Below are positions 1 to 13,606 of a stretch of DNA of 64,000 bases, piece after piece. The translations under genes and the position numbers were made by a program. Source of the stretch: Hymenolepis diminuta. Its lineage: Eukaryota; Platyhelminthes; Cestoda; Cyclophyllidea; Hymenolepididae. Position 1 is the stretch's first letter. Every line of letters begins with the position of its first letter. The notes below the pieces were generated by a model. That model did no database searches. It saw nothing but the letters and a program-made list of their open reading frames with translations, and was not told where the DNA came from. Location of the stretch: positions 1,454,322-1,518,321 of the forward strand of contig CAADRB010000034.1 of the NCBI GenBank assembly GCA_900708905.1, read 5' to 3'.

Positions 1-1450
1 ATCACTAAATGTGCACCGGTGAACATTGATCTCTATTGACCTCTGACTTGGTAATCGCGCAAACCGAAACACTATTTTACTGCACAATATTTCTAAAATC
101 ATTCAAGTAAAGTGTTTATTCACTGATCATCCTAATAATTGGATGTTCACTGAGAGTACCTAGTAAATGATCTCCACTTGATCGTGAAGTGTTAAATTCA
201 AACTTTTGCCATTATCAAACCCGTTACTCGGAAAATTATATCTAAGATGCGAATCAGACAGAAAGGAGTGTATTGCTTTTCTTGTAGAGAAATTAAAATT
301 GTAAGCGAAACTTTAGACTGGAGATTCAAACGGAAGAATGTTGAGTTGAAGAGTGCACAAAAGGGCAGATTTTAATAAAAGAAGTTTTACATTTTTATTG
401 TCTCACTTCGCTAAACATTTCTAAAATGTTAACTTTAAAAAAATGTATTCATCTCAAATTGCACAACTTCAAACGATCCCTTCCATATCTGCGTATTCGT
501 TAGCCGATAGAGCTGAGATTTGTAGTCATTAAAAAATAATTTATTTTAAAACTTGGGTTAAATGATAAAAATTAAAAGAACGTTAGTTAATTAGGATGGT
601 AAAAGATGGAATTGCATTGGAAAATTGATTAGGAACTGTAAAATTGGCGACATTGTGGACTAAAACCAGACTCCTTCAGCTACGACCTCAAACAAATAAA
701 CTCTTTAATTTAGTTGCTGAGATCGTTGGTCATTTCCACGCGCAGCCTAATAAGTCCATGAAAGTTCATGAAAATTATTTATATCTGCCTAGAAGTGGTA
801 GCCGTCAGATAGCTACTAGACAGTTGTCAACGGAAATTTATGTGCGGGTTGACCTTCTTTTGCATTCTTGTCTAGGTGTTAACAAACCAGAATTCTACAT
901 TTCCGACATAAATACCAGCTAGTAACTGCCTGCTGTCTTATTTTCTTTTACACCTTAGAGATTAGCAAGTGACCTCTTAAGTGGCTGGTAATGGGCACAG
1001 AATAGTCTGTCATTTCTTTTCTCAATCTGAGTATTACCGGTTAGCAATTTACAATAACCAAAAATTGCTACCTTTTTCAGAAGTTCGAAATATACTTCAT
1101 GACAGGAAATCGTAGTTCAGCCGCACAAAGCAATTAAATAATTTTTCGTAGAATGTCATGATAAGTTATTATTACTAAATGTAAGAGGCTTTTCTTGATA
1201 TTTTTATTTCGAATTCACTGTGTGTTGAAATCCCACCTGCTCTCATTACTTATTCATATTGATGGAGATTAGTTTGAGCCCTCCTAATGTTTCGTTTTCC
1301 GATTTATTATAATTATTTTATTATGATTACTATTATCTACAGGAACACAAGAAAATCACAGCTTTTAACTGTGGGAACCAACTAAAATCGGCTAACAGAA
1401 AGGTCAATAAATGATAAAGGAGAAGGAATTAAAAAGGTGTTTTAAGCCAA

Positions 1451-1774
1451 GTCAAGGTCTCAATTAGTTTTACACCAATTGAATTTTCGATACCTTTGCA
1501 CGATATTTGTTAAATGGATATTTCACGTTCCAAAACTCAAATATCATAATTCGTATCTTGGATTACGTCAAACGCTTGCCTACGATGTCCAGTGCTCTTT
1601 GCACATTTTTTTAATAATCGTGGCCGATCCTGCCACTTCAGTTCACTTCTTCTTCCAATGGGTGAAAAGGCAACGTATGATTAAATGATATTCAATAGCT
1701 TACAGTCATAACAGCTGAGATGAGGCAGCTAAAAATTTTAAGTTAGTAGAGCTCTGTAAGTTGTGTTTACTCAG
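1451..1774 (+). repeat. Interspersed repeat R1, copy A
   Basis: This stretch shares a colinear series of motifs with 18638-18953 and with the reverse complement of 31807-32022. In order these are GTCAAGG, then CGATATTTGTTAAATGG, then CACGTTCCAAAACTCAA, then GCTTGCCTACGATGTCCAGTG, then CTTCCAATGGGTGAAAAGG, and finally AAGTTAGTAGAGCTCTGTAA (shared with copy B only). The copies are diverged by substitutions and small indels. No terminal repeats or coding motif are visible, so the class (SINE, MITE or fragment of a larger element) is open. Confidence 0.7.
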
Positions 1775-2157
1775 AAGTTTGATTAATTTTCATACATTGT
1801 ATAAATATAGCCTTATTGATTTAATGTTAGTGACCAATCATTATTAATCTGGTTCAAATCAGATGAAGATATTTTGCAAAATTAATGAGATATAATTATA
1901 TCATTTCACTTACCAAATGATGTGTTGATTCCATTCTTCCATATAGAAGGGAGTGAATCTCCGTTTAAGCAGGAGATGATTATAATCTGATAAGTATTCT
2001 CTCCATCTCTAGCAACATCTCATCGCATATTCAACATTTTAATTTCACTTGGGAAAGTGGCGATATGTAGATTTAAATATAACCGAAACCTTATTTCTTA
2101 TTTCCACCATGACTATCTTACAAATGGGACTTGTTGACATTTAATGGGGAGTTAGAC

Positions 2158-2282
2158 CTCTTCCTTTCCCAACACCCCTTCCATATCTCCCTTTTCAATA
2201 ATCCCTTGCCCTCTCCACTGTTTCTTTCCCACCTCCACCTCCCTCCACCCCCCACCATCCCTCCTTTCCTCCCTCATTCAAA
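2158..2282. repeat. Pyrimidine-rich (CT) tract
   Basis: An interrupted run of C and T with short CCTCC and CCCTTCC blocks. The proline/serine-rich open frame at 2131-2325 is a by-product of this composition and not a gene. Confidence 0.7.
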
Positions 2283-3997
2283 CTTGTGCATTGGAATCGC
2301 ATTTCATATTTTTACATTCCAGTGAAATGCAGACTTTATGAGTTTTGACAATTACAGTCATTATTAGCCCTTGCAGTCTTCGCTTCCTGACCAAAAAAAC
2401 AACACGCTTAAATGTGAAAGTTAATAAGTTAAACGGCAGATTTATGCATTTGAAAATATTGTTATTCCTCTCCTCCTCCCTCCCCGCTAAGTTTCATCAC
2501 CTTCGTCCAATCATTCATTTTTTTATTTAAGTTTATGCTTAAAAGTGATAGAACTGTATCCTAAAAATGATATCAGGTTTCAAGTTAGCTTTTTCCATCG
2601 AAAAAATGTTGAAAAAGTGGGCAGGGGGTTGGGGATAAAGCAGTTTAAAATCGTAAAAGAGATATAAACTGAAACGTGATAAATTGACAAAAAGCAGAGA
2701 AAATAAGCGGAAAGAAACGAAACTTTATTGTTAATTGAAGAATTGCAGAAATAGTTTTGCAATCGAATTGTACTTTATAAGAAGGATATAGTTAGTTTAA
2801 AGGGGACATGTCTTGTTCATATTATGAATTTATAAGCAACTTCGCAGTTTTCCGTGCATTTTTATATGGAGAGAAGACCTTTTCTAGCTTATTTATTTTA
2901 TGAGTAGCGAATCATCATGAGAATTATTAAATATAATAATGGGATTAAGTAAAAAGGAATAGAATGCTTGCGTTCAAAAGTGTACCATCAGGAACTGACA
3001 AAGCGGAATTATGAAATATTATTCATGGTAAGCTACGACTGCTATCTATTTATATAACTTTAAATATGGTTATTTTTAATGGGAAAGCAAACAAGACTAC
3101 AATTTTGATCACAGGAAATAGGAAAGTGGTCCCATAAGGGATGAAGGGTATCGAGTAAAAGTTGCAAATAAAGTCAAATCATCTCAAAAGGATCCTACCT
3201 AATTTGTGAATTGAATTGTTTCGGCTTGGTCCCTCTATGTACTGCGTACCTACCGACTCATAATTCCTCTTCCTAACCCTTCCTCCTTTTCTCTATCATT
3301 CATTTCCAATTTTCCAAAATAGAAGATTTTAAACTTAAATTTTAGTCTTTGTACTCGGGAAGGTCTTTGTATTCTGTTAATGTTAGGAAGATTATTAGTC
3401 TATGAGGAAGTATCAGATCCACTTTGGTCTGGCTCCCAAAGTATCTACTGTAATGTCATGATTTTTGACTTGGAATGAAAATAAATATCTCGGTTAAAAT
3501 TAAAGAAAGTATATTTTGGGATAGAATTTTTCACCACCTTTAAATATCACATTCATTTTGTTGTAAAAAATAAGCAGTTTTATTTACCGAATAACTTTTA
3601 AATCAATTGCGTTCGATGGTACAAGTAGCTCGTTAATTTTTGTTTATCCTCTCAGATATATAAGGACACCTAGTTATGAGTTTTACATAGCCTAATATTT
3701 CCTTTTTCGACGTCGTTTCTACACCTTTCACTTAATCATAATACCATCATCATCATCGTCATAATCATCACAATCCCGTGATATAATATTTGCGAACTAA
3801 TAAATGGATGTTATAATTTATGGACTTATGAGCCACAGACATTCTTCAGCTCTTACCCCATGATGAGAAAAGGTGCAGCCTTTTGGGATCGATTCATTTC
3901 TACAGCATTCACAGTACGACATATCTTCCACACTATCCAATACTTGGTACCTTAACACCGGATGAGGTTTTCATTTAATTACCTCAAAATGTGTTGC

Positions 3998-4023
3998 NNN
4001 NNNNNNNNNNNNNNNNNNNNNNN
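3998..4023. other. Assembly gap (26 N)
   Basis: 26 consecutive N characters. The true gap size is unknown. Confidence 0.99.
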
Positions 4024-7000
4024 GGTCGCACACATTGCATCAATTTTTCTCTTGAGAGAAAGAGGGAATAAAAAATACTGAGAGTACGTATAAATGGGAG
4101 AAGTGATGTTCACTCAAGCTTCACTTATACAAAGCATGCATACCCAAACCCTTATATTTTTTCCCTGTGACTATGATCACTTGCCTCACCACCATCACCG
4201 CTACCGCGCATTCGTGATTTATGGCGTCATGTGTGTCGCCAGTAGCAACTGCTCCCCCCTCCCCTTAACAATGACGTGTCGTCATGACAACGCAACCCGT
4301 TGGAGGAATAGTAGAGACGACCTCACTTCCGTGCCGCGGGAAGAGATTGGCATTGGTAAGGGGCGGGGTTAGGAAGCAAGAAATTGAGGGTAGAATAAAC
4401 AACAAAGAGGAGAGTGAACAGGCTGAGATGGATGGTTAAAGTAGGCGGGGAGTGGAGGGGAAGGAATGTTTCCTTCTATCGGTAGATAATTACACGGTTC
4501 TTTGAGAATACGCTTGGCAGTCCTCAGCCCACCAGGCACTTTGATTTATATGGAAGCATTTTTCCCATCCTCACCCCATCCCACATCGTGTGATACTAGT
4601 AGTCCCTAATAGAAGTAGCAGATGAGTGGTGGCTATGTCGCCAGATGACAACTGCTAATTATAAGGATGGACAGGCAAGCAGGACCTTGTAATTTTAACC
4701 CTCTTTCCTATATGTGGAGGATATACATTAGCTCCCCACTACTAATACTATCGATCATGAAATTTGAAACAAAATGTTCTTTACTTCCAGAAACAGCAAA
4801 AATTTTCCTTATTGTTTCGTCATTTCCGGGAGATTTATATTTTTGGCCTGATCTACAGGAATTTGAAAAGAACATGATAAATCGGGTTAGATTCACCGTA
4901 AGAACTTTAATTTATCTCACAAATTACAATGTAATCATATCAATCGTAATCAACTCAGGCCAGGTAAAAAAACTGGCCATACTGGCCATTTTATCGATTT
5001 TTAACTCGCTAAGCAGTGAATCAGCTTAATTAATATACTTCGATTCTATCGATCAATGGATTTTAACTTGCGCTCAAAAATGTTAACATTGGCAAAATTT
5101 GAGAATATTATAATATTTCGAACTTTTTTCGCTATCTGTCTGAAAACCACAAAAGTGTTTGGTTGAGTTTCTCACTTAGTGCTAATTTATTGTCGTTTTG
5201 TTGGCTTTTAACTCCTCATAAGTAGTAAACTCTCTGTCCTTTTAAAAACCGTATCTACCCTCTCTTTTCGATTTTTTTTTTCTAACTAAAGGAAAGAGAA
5301 TTTAGAGGGGGATATTTTAATTAGAAAGCTGTAAATGTCATTTTTTCCTGTTGAAATTAAGCTGATTTTCGGCAGGTGTTCCATATGCCAAATATCTAGA
5401 TACTAGTTTGAGATGATTAATTGCGGTTCAATTTGCATCCTATTATTTTCTGTGAATATTATTTTAAAGAAAATGAGTTTTTTGACCCGACTGAATGGGG
5501 AAATGGAGGAGAAGGGAAATGGGTTAGGCACACGCACTAAGAGTGGAGACAGAGAAAGGAGGGAGAAGCGGGAAGGATGAAGGGAGATTTCCACCTCCTC
5601 ATGCATCTTCTCTTTTCACGCTACGTTCGTGAGCGGACACCACAATAGTTCCCCTCTTTCTCTCTCTCTCCTCTTTTTGATAATATGGAGTCTTTTTCGT
5701 CCTTTTTAAGCGCTAACCTCCCACTGAAATTATCTTCACGTAGCCGCTAAAGTGCTACCGAGGGAAACCGTGCACTATCAAGTTGAAATAGCAACTATCC
5801 AAGGGTAGAGTCAACTGCCAAGGGAGTGCAAAGATTACAGTACTTTTTATTCTTCCTCCTACAACAATTGTTCTTATTTCAAAGGAGAAATTCATCACAT
5901 TTTCTCCTGTCTGGTCTTTTTTTCACCAAGAGGTTTTAATGACCGCTGGTCTAAATGGATGAACCGGTGGAGAAAAGGGGGCCAGCAACACAAGGTCACC
6001 TGAATTATTCCATTAAAAAGATCAATAGACGTAAATTTTAGAAAGAGAAGAAGGAGATGGAACAGAATCGAACAGATGGACGAGTGTTATCTGATTACTT
6101 AGAGAGAGAGGGCCGGTATGGTCGTGATTGAAGACTGATAAGAATAATGGGTCCCATATGTGAACTGGTTCGTGATAGGTCTCTTGTGATTTTAGGAAAT
6201 TAAATTGTGAATCAGCTGTACGTTGAATGTCATCCGTTTGAAATAACGATATTTCCGTAGTTTTACCTAAATTCTAAAGCGTCTTTGATCATTCAATTGT
6301 CATCGTTTCAGATTTGGGGTGACTCAGATAGTCGGAATTAGAGGCAGTCATTGTATCACCCAAACCGCAAAAATACTTATCAAATCTGAGCATTTATATA
6401 ATTTAGAAAGTTTTTTTAGAAATTAATCGAATCAGACACACAATGTACACTTAACATCTATAAGGAAAATGCTTGGGAAATTGCGTTCATATATGTACTA
6501 TATTTACTTAAATTTAAGAAAATAACCGAGAATGACTCTCTGAATATGATTTTTTCCGATATGGTATGGTCTTATTGTATTCCAAATAAACTTGTATTTA
6601 CTCCCGATATGGAATGCGGCAGAAATGACTATCAATTACAAACACCTCATAGGTATTAATAGAGATAAAATGTGAAAATTGATTTCAGGTTGGTACACAT
6701 TATTTTAATCAGACAATCGGATGCAAATCTTTAAAGTTTTAAATTGTAGGAGAAGAGAAGGAATTTTGGCCAATTATGTTTGAGATTTTCCGTTGTAGAT
6801 TGCACAAACTGAACTGAAAAACGTGTGTTTAAAATTTATGCTATTATTTCTTTGCGTATTTATTATCCACCATCTTCAGTTGGAACTGAGTTTGTTTTTT
6901 CTCAAGTGACAATCGAAGATAAAATTGTAATTTACATAAGTTTTCAAAATAACGGACGAAATGTCAACGTCACCCTTTTAAGCATTCTTTGTCTTTTATA

Positions 7001-9640
7001 AGAGGTGAAATAACCAGAAGTACAATAGTTTGTGTATTTGAATTTGCTTAGTAAGAGGGCTAAGTTTGCGGTCTGAACCTCCGTTTGACTAGTAATTTTT
7101 AACCAAGTCAGTTAAGTATCTTAACACATCTATTCTTCTTTCACTTGAATTAGTTCTCAAGTCGTTTTCGATTAAGGTAAAATTTACCAGTGGAATCCAG
7201 ATTTTTCACTATTTTTTGTGCACTTAATGTAAATTTCATTTGAAATCCCATCTGTCCCATTTTCAAACACTGTCTGACCCATCGCTCTCCAGATGAGTAA
7301 CTACCCTCATATCACGCATCTGCATATTGTAGAAAGTGAAACTTAAACAAATATATAATATTACAGACGCCGTAGCGTGTACCTGTGATAGGTATCAGCC
7401 GGCTTGATGTACGGGCACACATCAACAACAACATTCATCCGTCCATCCGAAAAGTCTGACAGATGTGTATGTGTCTGCTAGAGCAGGCAGGTGTCCGACT
7501 TCAAAGTAAACTCGCGGTTTTATGATGATGCTGGAGGAGTCGGCTCTCTCACATCAACGTAGAGTGACACAGTTAATAACCAAATTAATGCGTGCAACCA
7601 TCATCATTAATCTCCATTGTACACGCGCGCACACAGTCATGTCTGGACGAGATTACGCGAGGGCTTAGTTCTTTTGTATATTTTATATACAAATATACAA
7701 ATTCAAGCGAACCTTGTATGTGGGTAGTTTTGCCATTAGTCAGGATATGGACTAAGATTCGTAGCAATCTGATAAAATGTGATTATGGATTATCTTCACA
7801 TCGAAGTCACTTGCATTAGAGATAGCTGGCACATAACTGCAATGCGCTACCCCTCACGTATAGTAGATAGCGTCTCCGCGTGAAGAATAACTGATGAAAA
7901 GCAGTTGTTGAAGTTCGGAAATTCTTTTATACTCGAAGTTAACGACTGCAACGACTGATTTCTATATGTCTGTTTATGCCACACTGTTGTACCCATTGGT
8001 TTCTTTTGATAACACGAATTTAAAATCATTTATCTTCACTATTGTATAGTTAGATTTATTATGAGCCAACTAGTTTAAATATTCCCAATCTTCTTTATAT
8101 ATTAGCACTTTATAGATAATGATGCGTTTATTAATGGAGATATTGCCCATTTAATGGCACACGATACTCAGACGCCTTTTAAATTTCATATGAATCTAAG
8201 TGGACTTGGCTCGTGAATTGCAGGCGAATTGATTCCCTCCAAAACTAGATGACCCCGAAAAGATACTTTAGAGGACATTATTATAATCTTCTTTTCTCAG
8301 TAGGATACAATAACTCGCCCTTAGATCCCTTAAGAAATTGCACTAGTTACAAGCATAATCCGACAACACCACAATAAAAAACGACCAGATCACCATATCA
8401 AAATAGGACGCACGTTTTCTTACCGATAGGCCGATTTATATTATGAGCCATTTTCTACTGTAATGTAAATAAGTTCGTTCGAATAAAAGGGAATTTAAAG
8501 GTGGAAAATGGAGAATCTTACATATAAGAAGTGTTTTTGGGGAAAATATTATTTTCGTTTATGTAGCAGATATGATCTAGAGTTAATTGTCCATTCTGTA
8601 CAATCCAGTCACTAAGGCATAGTTGCCTAGAAAGTCATCCGCTTAACGAATAGGTCTGTAGACGTATTACCCCTGACGGAATATAACATTTGGCTAATAA
8701 TAATCAAGAAATTAATTATTGCGATCTATTGTTTCAAGTGAGTAGAATGTCAAGCTCAAATAAGTTAGTCTCAGCCATAGATTCAAACAATGAACTGCAA
8801 CACGATATGATGATATAAGTGGACAAATTAATATCAAACAGATTGTCAATTATTTCGTCGCATTTCATCTAGTTTAAAAGCTCAAAAGTACCTGTTCTTC
8901 ATTTGAATAGTCAAAAAAAGAATCAAAAAATCGAAAAAGCTGATGAAGTAGATAGTTAAAATCAAAGATGATGTTAATATAGTTTACATCTTAGAATCCA
9001 CTTTTCAAACAAGTCTAAAAAAACTTGGGCGATGTTAATTTAAGATTCAGTAAAGTCAATAATTCCCATATATAGTATTTGTCCTAAAATTTATTCCGGA
9101 GGGAAATTATATGTAATATATTGATTTATATCAAACGAATTTGTTTCTTTCTTTCGAGTATAATAGTAAAAATTAAATTTAACAGGGGTTGGATTGGCGC
9201 TGTGGCCTTCTGTTAGAATGCACTTGAGCTGGTAGAATAGCTCGGGAGGGCTGGGACATCATTTAGATTACATAATAAAAAGTAAGAAATACGTTCGATG
9301 ATTCATGGAGTTCTTTTACTCATTTTCAATTTGTAACGTCGTGCTGTTGTAGAACAATTGTCGAACTTGACAATTCCTTCATACTCTAAGTTGACAATTT
9401 TTGATTGAATCCAATATATCATAGCAACAATTTGCTCAAGCAATTTATCGACAACCAAATCGATAAATTTTAAAATAAGAGAACATAGACAAAGTTTTCA
9501 TTAATAATAGGCTGCTAAAGTCGCACATACTCTAATAAAGTACTCTTCTTTAATGTCAATGCTTTATCGAATGTTCCTCTGCACAAAACTACTTGAAACA
9601 ATCTAGCCTTTTCCCTAAACTGTCTGCCAGTGTACATATA
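4024..9640. other. Gene-free region with one GC-richer block
   Basis: No supported gene. A GC-richer block at about 7365-7640 (with CGTAGCGTGTACC, CAGCCGGCTTG and ACGCGCGCACAC motifs) stands out from its AT-rich flanks and could be regulatory DNA or an untranslated exon, but no splice sites or coding frame support this. Purine-rich tracts occur at about 5497-5590. Confidence 0.4.
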
Positions 9641-9659
9641 AACAAGATCCATCAGAAGG

Positions 9660-9850
9660 AGAGAGAAAGGGCAGAAAAACTTTTATTTTAATCCATCCCC
9701 TCCCTCTCCACCATAATGCTCCTCCCCTCTTTCCAACCTCCCTCTCTGTTTGTCTTTTAATTTAAACAAAAAATCACACGCGTCAGTGCCTCCGTTAATT
9801 CTTCTCCCTCCTCTCCCTCTCCTACCATTCCCGCACGAATGTTAATTTAT
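9660..9850. repeat. Pyrimidine-rich tracts
   Basis: Two CT-rich blocks (about 9690-9750 and 9805-9835) separated by an A-rich stretch containing ACACGCGTCAG. They are similar in character to the tract near 2.2 kb. No coding signal. Confidence 0.5.
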
Positions 9851-10667
9851 TATCCCTCAACTTCTTCTCCTTTTTTACTGTTCAGTGGAGCAAATTAATT
9901 ATACTTGCAATTATAGCTTGCAAGTGGTCAATCCACCTGCGTAAATTCAATCCAACTACTTGAATTACAAGTGAGTGGGTTTCTATTTCAGCTGAATAAA
10001 GCAAATTTTACGTTTTTTTAAAGCAGAGGAGTCGAATCCTGACGAGAAACTGATGGTCAAGTAGTGATAGCTTATTTTGAGTGCTGGCGCAGGAGGTCAA
10101 ACTCTTCAACGAATAAGCCTATAAATGTCTCATATTTCAACGCTTATGTTACCAAAACTTTGGAAATTCATTAAACGTTTGTGAGTTTTCATTTTGGGAA
10201 GGAGCACTTGAATACGAAGAACAGTAAAATATTCCAACTGTGGAGGAGGAGAGAGTGAGAAGATCTAAGGAAAAAGTAAGGTGCATTGAATTCCGAATGC
10301 ATTATGTTGCCTAATCTCTCACGAGAAGTAAAGTTTATCGCAACGTGTCCTATTGTTTCAAAGTTAAAATTTCATTATTTGATACCTGGATTCCAGAATG
10401 AGTTCATGTTCGCCATTTAACTGAGTGATAGTCATTTCGGTTCATGTGTTATAATCATTTAAAGATCGTATAGAGTATACGAATAAGGCAGTAGGATGCA
10501 GAGTTTTTAACTTCTAGTACAGTGAAGATCGGGCTCTGTAAGGATTTATAATTACTCTTTTTTGTATTCTGACATTCTTTTCCAACTTTGGTTCAGTTCT
10601 GAAGGTTATATTCGCAGAAGCACTTTCCCTTCATTTTATTGAGTAACCTTGGATCCGAAATAATTAA

Positions 10668-10822
10668 ATGAAAGTACACATCCGGTAGTGCAAAAATAAG
10701 AAGAGCGGTTGCATGGTCACTTTCTTCTTTACACGCCTACCGTATCCGGCATGAAGCTTTTTAGTCAACCGGACTCACGAGCTCTAGCGTAGTGATCAGG
10801 ACTACCATTCGAAATTTTAAAT
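10668..10822 (+). repeat. Interspersed repeat R2, copy 1
   Basis: Aligns with 39697-39840 through shared blocks: ATGAAAGTACACATCC, GCATGGTCAC, TTTCTTCTTTACACGCC, GTATCCGGCATGA and GGACTCACGAGC. The 3' part (GAGCTCTAGCGTAGTGATCAGG, then CATTCGAAAT) recalls pol III box A and box B and recurs at 23853-23915. This suggests a short pol III-type retroposon, but the class is an inference. Confidence 0.6.
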
Positions 10823-12983
10823 ATATGTATATCTTTTCACACTCATTCGTAGATATATGGGACTGACAAAGATGTTTTTAGCATCGCAGAATCCGCTAGA
10901 GTTCACTGAAGGTGAGATCAAGCTGAATATTATTGCATTGCTTTACAAACTCGGTTGCCTATAACCAACCTAACATCACCGTGAATCGTCTAACGGAGTT
11001 TGTTTGAAAAGTGTGTATATAAGAAGGATAACAAAGCAGGCAATTTTTAGTAACTACATGTATTTTTTATGAATCCATTAAAGTAATATAAGTGATTAAT
11101 GAATAAGTATATCAAAAATAGTATCCTATAAGTCAACTGTGTTAATATGATTAACAATTAGTTATTTTCATTGAGATTATAATAAACTTTAGTGGTTCAC
11201 TTTACATTATCTAAACATTATAGCTTACGTACATTTATTTCAAATATCTGGTCTGCTTAACTGGTTACGGTAAGTTAAAACATTATGGAATTTGTATCAC
11301 CAAAGTCGACACTTTTGAATTAGAAGCTGAATTATAGGTTCTTATTTATTGATCTGATCTGACACTTGGCGATGATAATAAATTATATTAATATTACTCT
11401 AATATTTATTATACTTATCATTTAAAATAATGAAAAAATCAACTTCGCTTATCTGTAGTATTTCGTAAAGATTAACTTAATCATAAGGGGGTTGAGCCTG
11501 GCTCTCTTTGCAAACTGTTATACGTTATGCCAATTGGATAAGCGGTTACCATGGCTAAAAGTAAATAATTTTTGATTCATGAGCTTCGGAAATTTAGCTC
11601 TTCCGTTTTTACCAACGGTTTCTCTGAATGGACTCTCATTGAGTAGATATCAACTTTGCAAATGGCATTCTGATAACGTGGCGCTTCAACGACCTTTGTT
11701 TTCAATAAAACTTAAAGCAACCGGAAGTTGGGCACTGGGATTCCTGCTGATCGATGCACCTGGAGAACATTGATCCTGCAGATAGTGTAAAAACAATACT
11801 TTCTTCTCTGAGAACATTCGCATGCATTTTCCACTTCACTGTATCTTGTAATATTTAACAGAATGCAGAAATAACTCAGGATCCGGTAAGGAAAGCCAAC
11901 TGAATTACCTTTTATCAGTAGGGATTTTCAAGCCCTGTTTTTATTTTTTTGGCATGTTCAAACTTATTTAAAAATGCTAGTAGGAAGTTCGCTGATAATT
12001 TTATATGAATATTTAGGCTACCTTTACTGAATTTGTCAATTATCTCTATGCTCAATTTAGACCTGTTTTACTAATCATATTATTTCCATAGATGTGCATG
12101 TTGGGTTAATAACAGAAACATGTAATATACTATATTGGGTATACTGGAAGTCTATTGTAGCTAAAGAACAATTCATACGGTTGCTTCTTTTCTTGTGCTT
12201 ATGGGAGCACTTCAAATCTCATTTCAGGCACGATAGACGTCTGGCATTACGACCCAGCGCCGGATGAAAAGGTTAGATTCGAAAATTTATGCCAGCCAGA
12301 AGGTCAGTCGAGGGGGTGAAACAAAAACACGTACGAGTCTGTAAGTGCCCCCAAATGACGCTCCAAATAGATATTTGCGCGCGCGCATGCATGCGAGAGC
12401 GTTCAAATCGAACCAGGCCAGAAAATCTAGAACACAGGATAGCCGGCTGGAAGAGAGGGGAGGAGGAACAATTTCTTTTCGCCCAAATTTTCAGAAAATG
12501 TGTTTACCAATGAGAGAGGGGAAGAAGGGTGGAGAGGAATTGAACCATACAAGAGTGGGAGTGGGGAGGGAACCTCTGAAACTCGGGATATCCTTTATGT
12601 ATGCATGCACATCCAAATATATATGTAAGTGGGGGTATAAATGATAAACAATTTAAGGAAAGGATTCACATCTGTGACTCCTAAATATCCTCTCTGTCCA
12701 GGATTTGGGTGAAGCTTCCTAATAGGTGTATTCACGTTACAACAGAAGAAGAGTGAAACATTTCAACACACAGCTGCTGTGATACGAAAAGCAAACCAAA
12801 CCAAATGTGTATTTAATGTGAAAGTTTTCTATTTTCTAAAATTTTTTAACTCGAATATCATACCAGTGCAAATAACCTATTTTCAATTTCCCGTGCCCTC
12901 TAATTCATCAACACGACTATTAAGTTCCATAGATTACTGTTCGCGCATTAATCGCGCCAGAAAATGAGTAATAGAATCCCCAG
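10823..12983. other. Gene-free stretch
   Basis: No supported gene. A 64-codon open frame at 11579-11773 has no recognisable domain. A 20-bp alternating purine/pyrimidine run at 12376-12395 (TGCGCGCGCGCATGCATGCG) could adopt Z-DNA. Nothing else is apparent. Confidence 0.5.
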
Positions 12984-13220
12984 GTTCCTCTAATCTGATA
13001 ACCACTGGTTGTGTTAATCCTCTCAAGAGGGGAATTGGCCAAATCACCAAAAAGCAGAAAAAGTCAACAGATTACCGTTCGTGGGTTGATCCTATGAGTA
13101 AAACGATAAAAGAATGGCAAGGTAATGCTCCTAAAACCAACCTCAAACAGAGCGAGGTTCTCTTTAATCTGATAACTACAGGTTTTAGTTAATCACCTTA
13201 AATGAGATAGGGAAAGCCTT
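12984..13220 (+). repeat. Imperfect direct repeat pair about 170 bp apart
   Basis: Blocks starting near 12984 and 13157 share AGGTTCCTCTAATCTGATAA / AGGTTCTCTTTAATCTGATAA, followed by a CACTGGTTGTGTTAATC / TACAGGTTTTAGTTAATC segment and a GGGGAATTGGCC / TAGGGAAAGCC segment. It looks like a decayed two-copy tandem duplication. No coding frame. Confidence 0.5.
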
Positions 13221-13549
13221 GAACACTCAATCTGCTAATTGTTCTCTCTCAAACCCATAATTTAAACTGTCATGTTTATGCGTACCGCCTACAGGGTTAG
13301 TTGCCGAAATATGGAGCTCTAAGACGCGTGTTTCAGTTAAAATTACTGGTGATGAGAGGGAGCGAATGACAACAACTTTGGCCGATATGATTAAGAGAGG
13401 GGGAAGAGAAGAGATTATTGGACTAGGTGAAATTGAAACTGCCTGAAATAACAACGTAATCGACAATTTAAAGTTGAATTTGATCCCACACAGAATGGAA
13501 GACTCCATGAAGCGATCTAAAAATCAAGAAATCAGTAATCTGATTGCAA

Positions 13550-13606
13550 TAAGTGCGGCGTAGTGGTCAACTTGGATGTCTGTTAAGTCAGAGACTACAA
13601 AACAGA
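13550..13606 (+). repeat. Decayed tRNA-like sequence
   Basis: GCGGCGTAGTGGTCAAC resembles a D-arm with box A. It is followed by an anticodon-arm-like segment around CTGTTAA, the loop sequence of tRNA-Asn (anticodon GTT). No intact T-arm/box B follows, so this is a tRNA pseudogene or SINE head and not a working gene. Confidence 0.35.

Larger units (their letters stand above)
1..3997. other. Gene-free AT-rich region
   Basis: No ORF here looks like a protein I recognise. The longest open frames are 60-92 codons, with no recognisable domain and no convincing splice context. The stretch holds one copy of repeat family R1 (1451-1774) and a pyrimidine-rich tract (2158-2282). The rest is unremarkable AT-rich sequence. 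Confidence 0.6.

Noticed and set aside
2131..2325. 64-codon Pro/Ser/Phe-rich open frame
   Set aside because: Translation of a CT-rich low-complexity tract; no domain or gene context.
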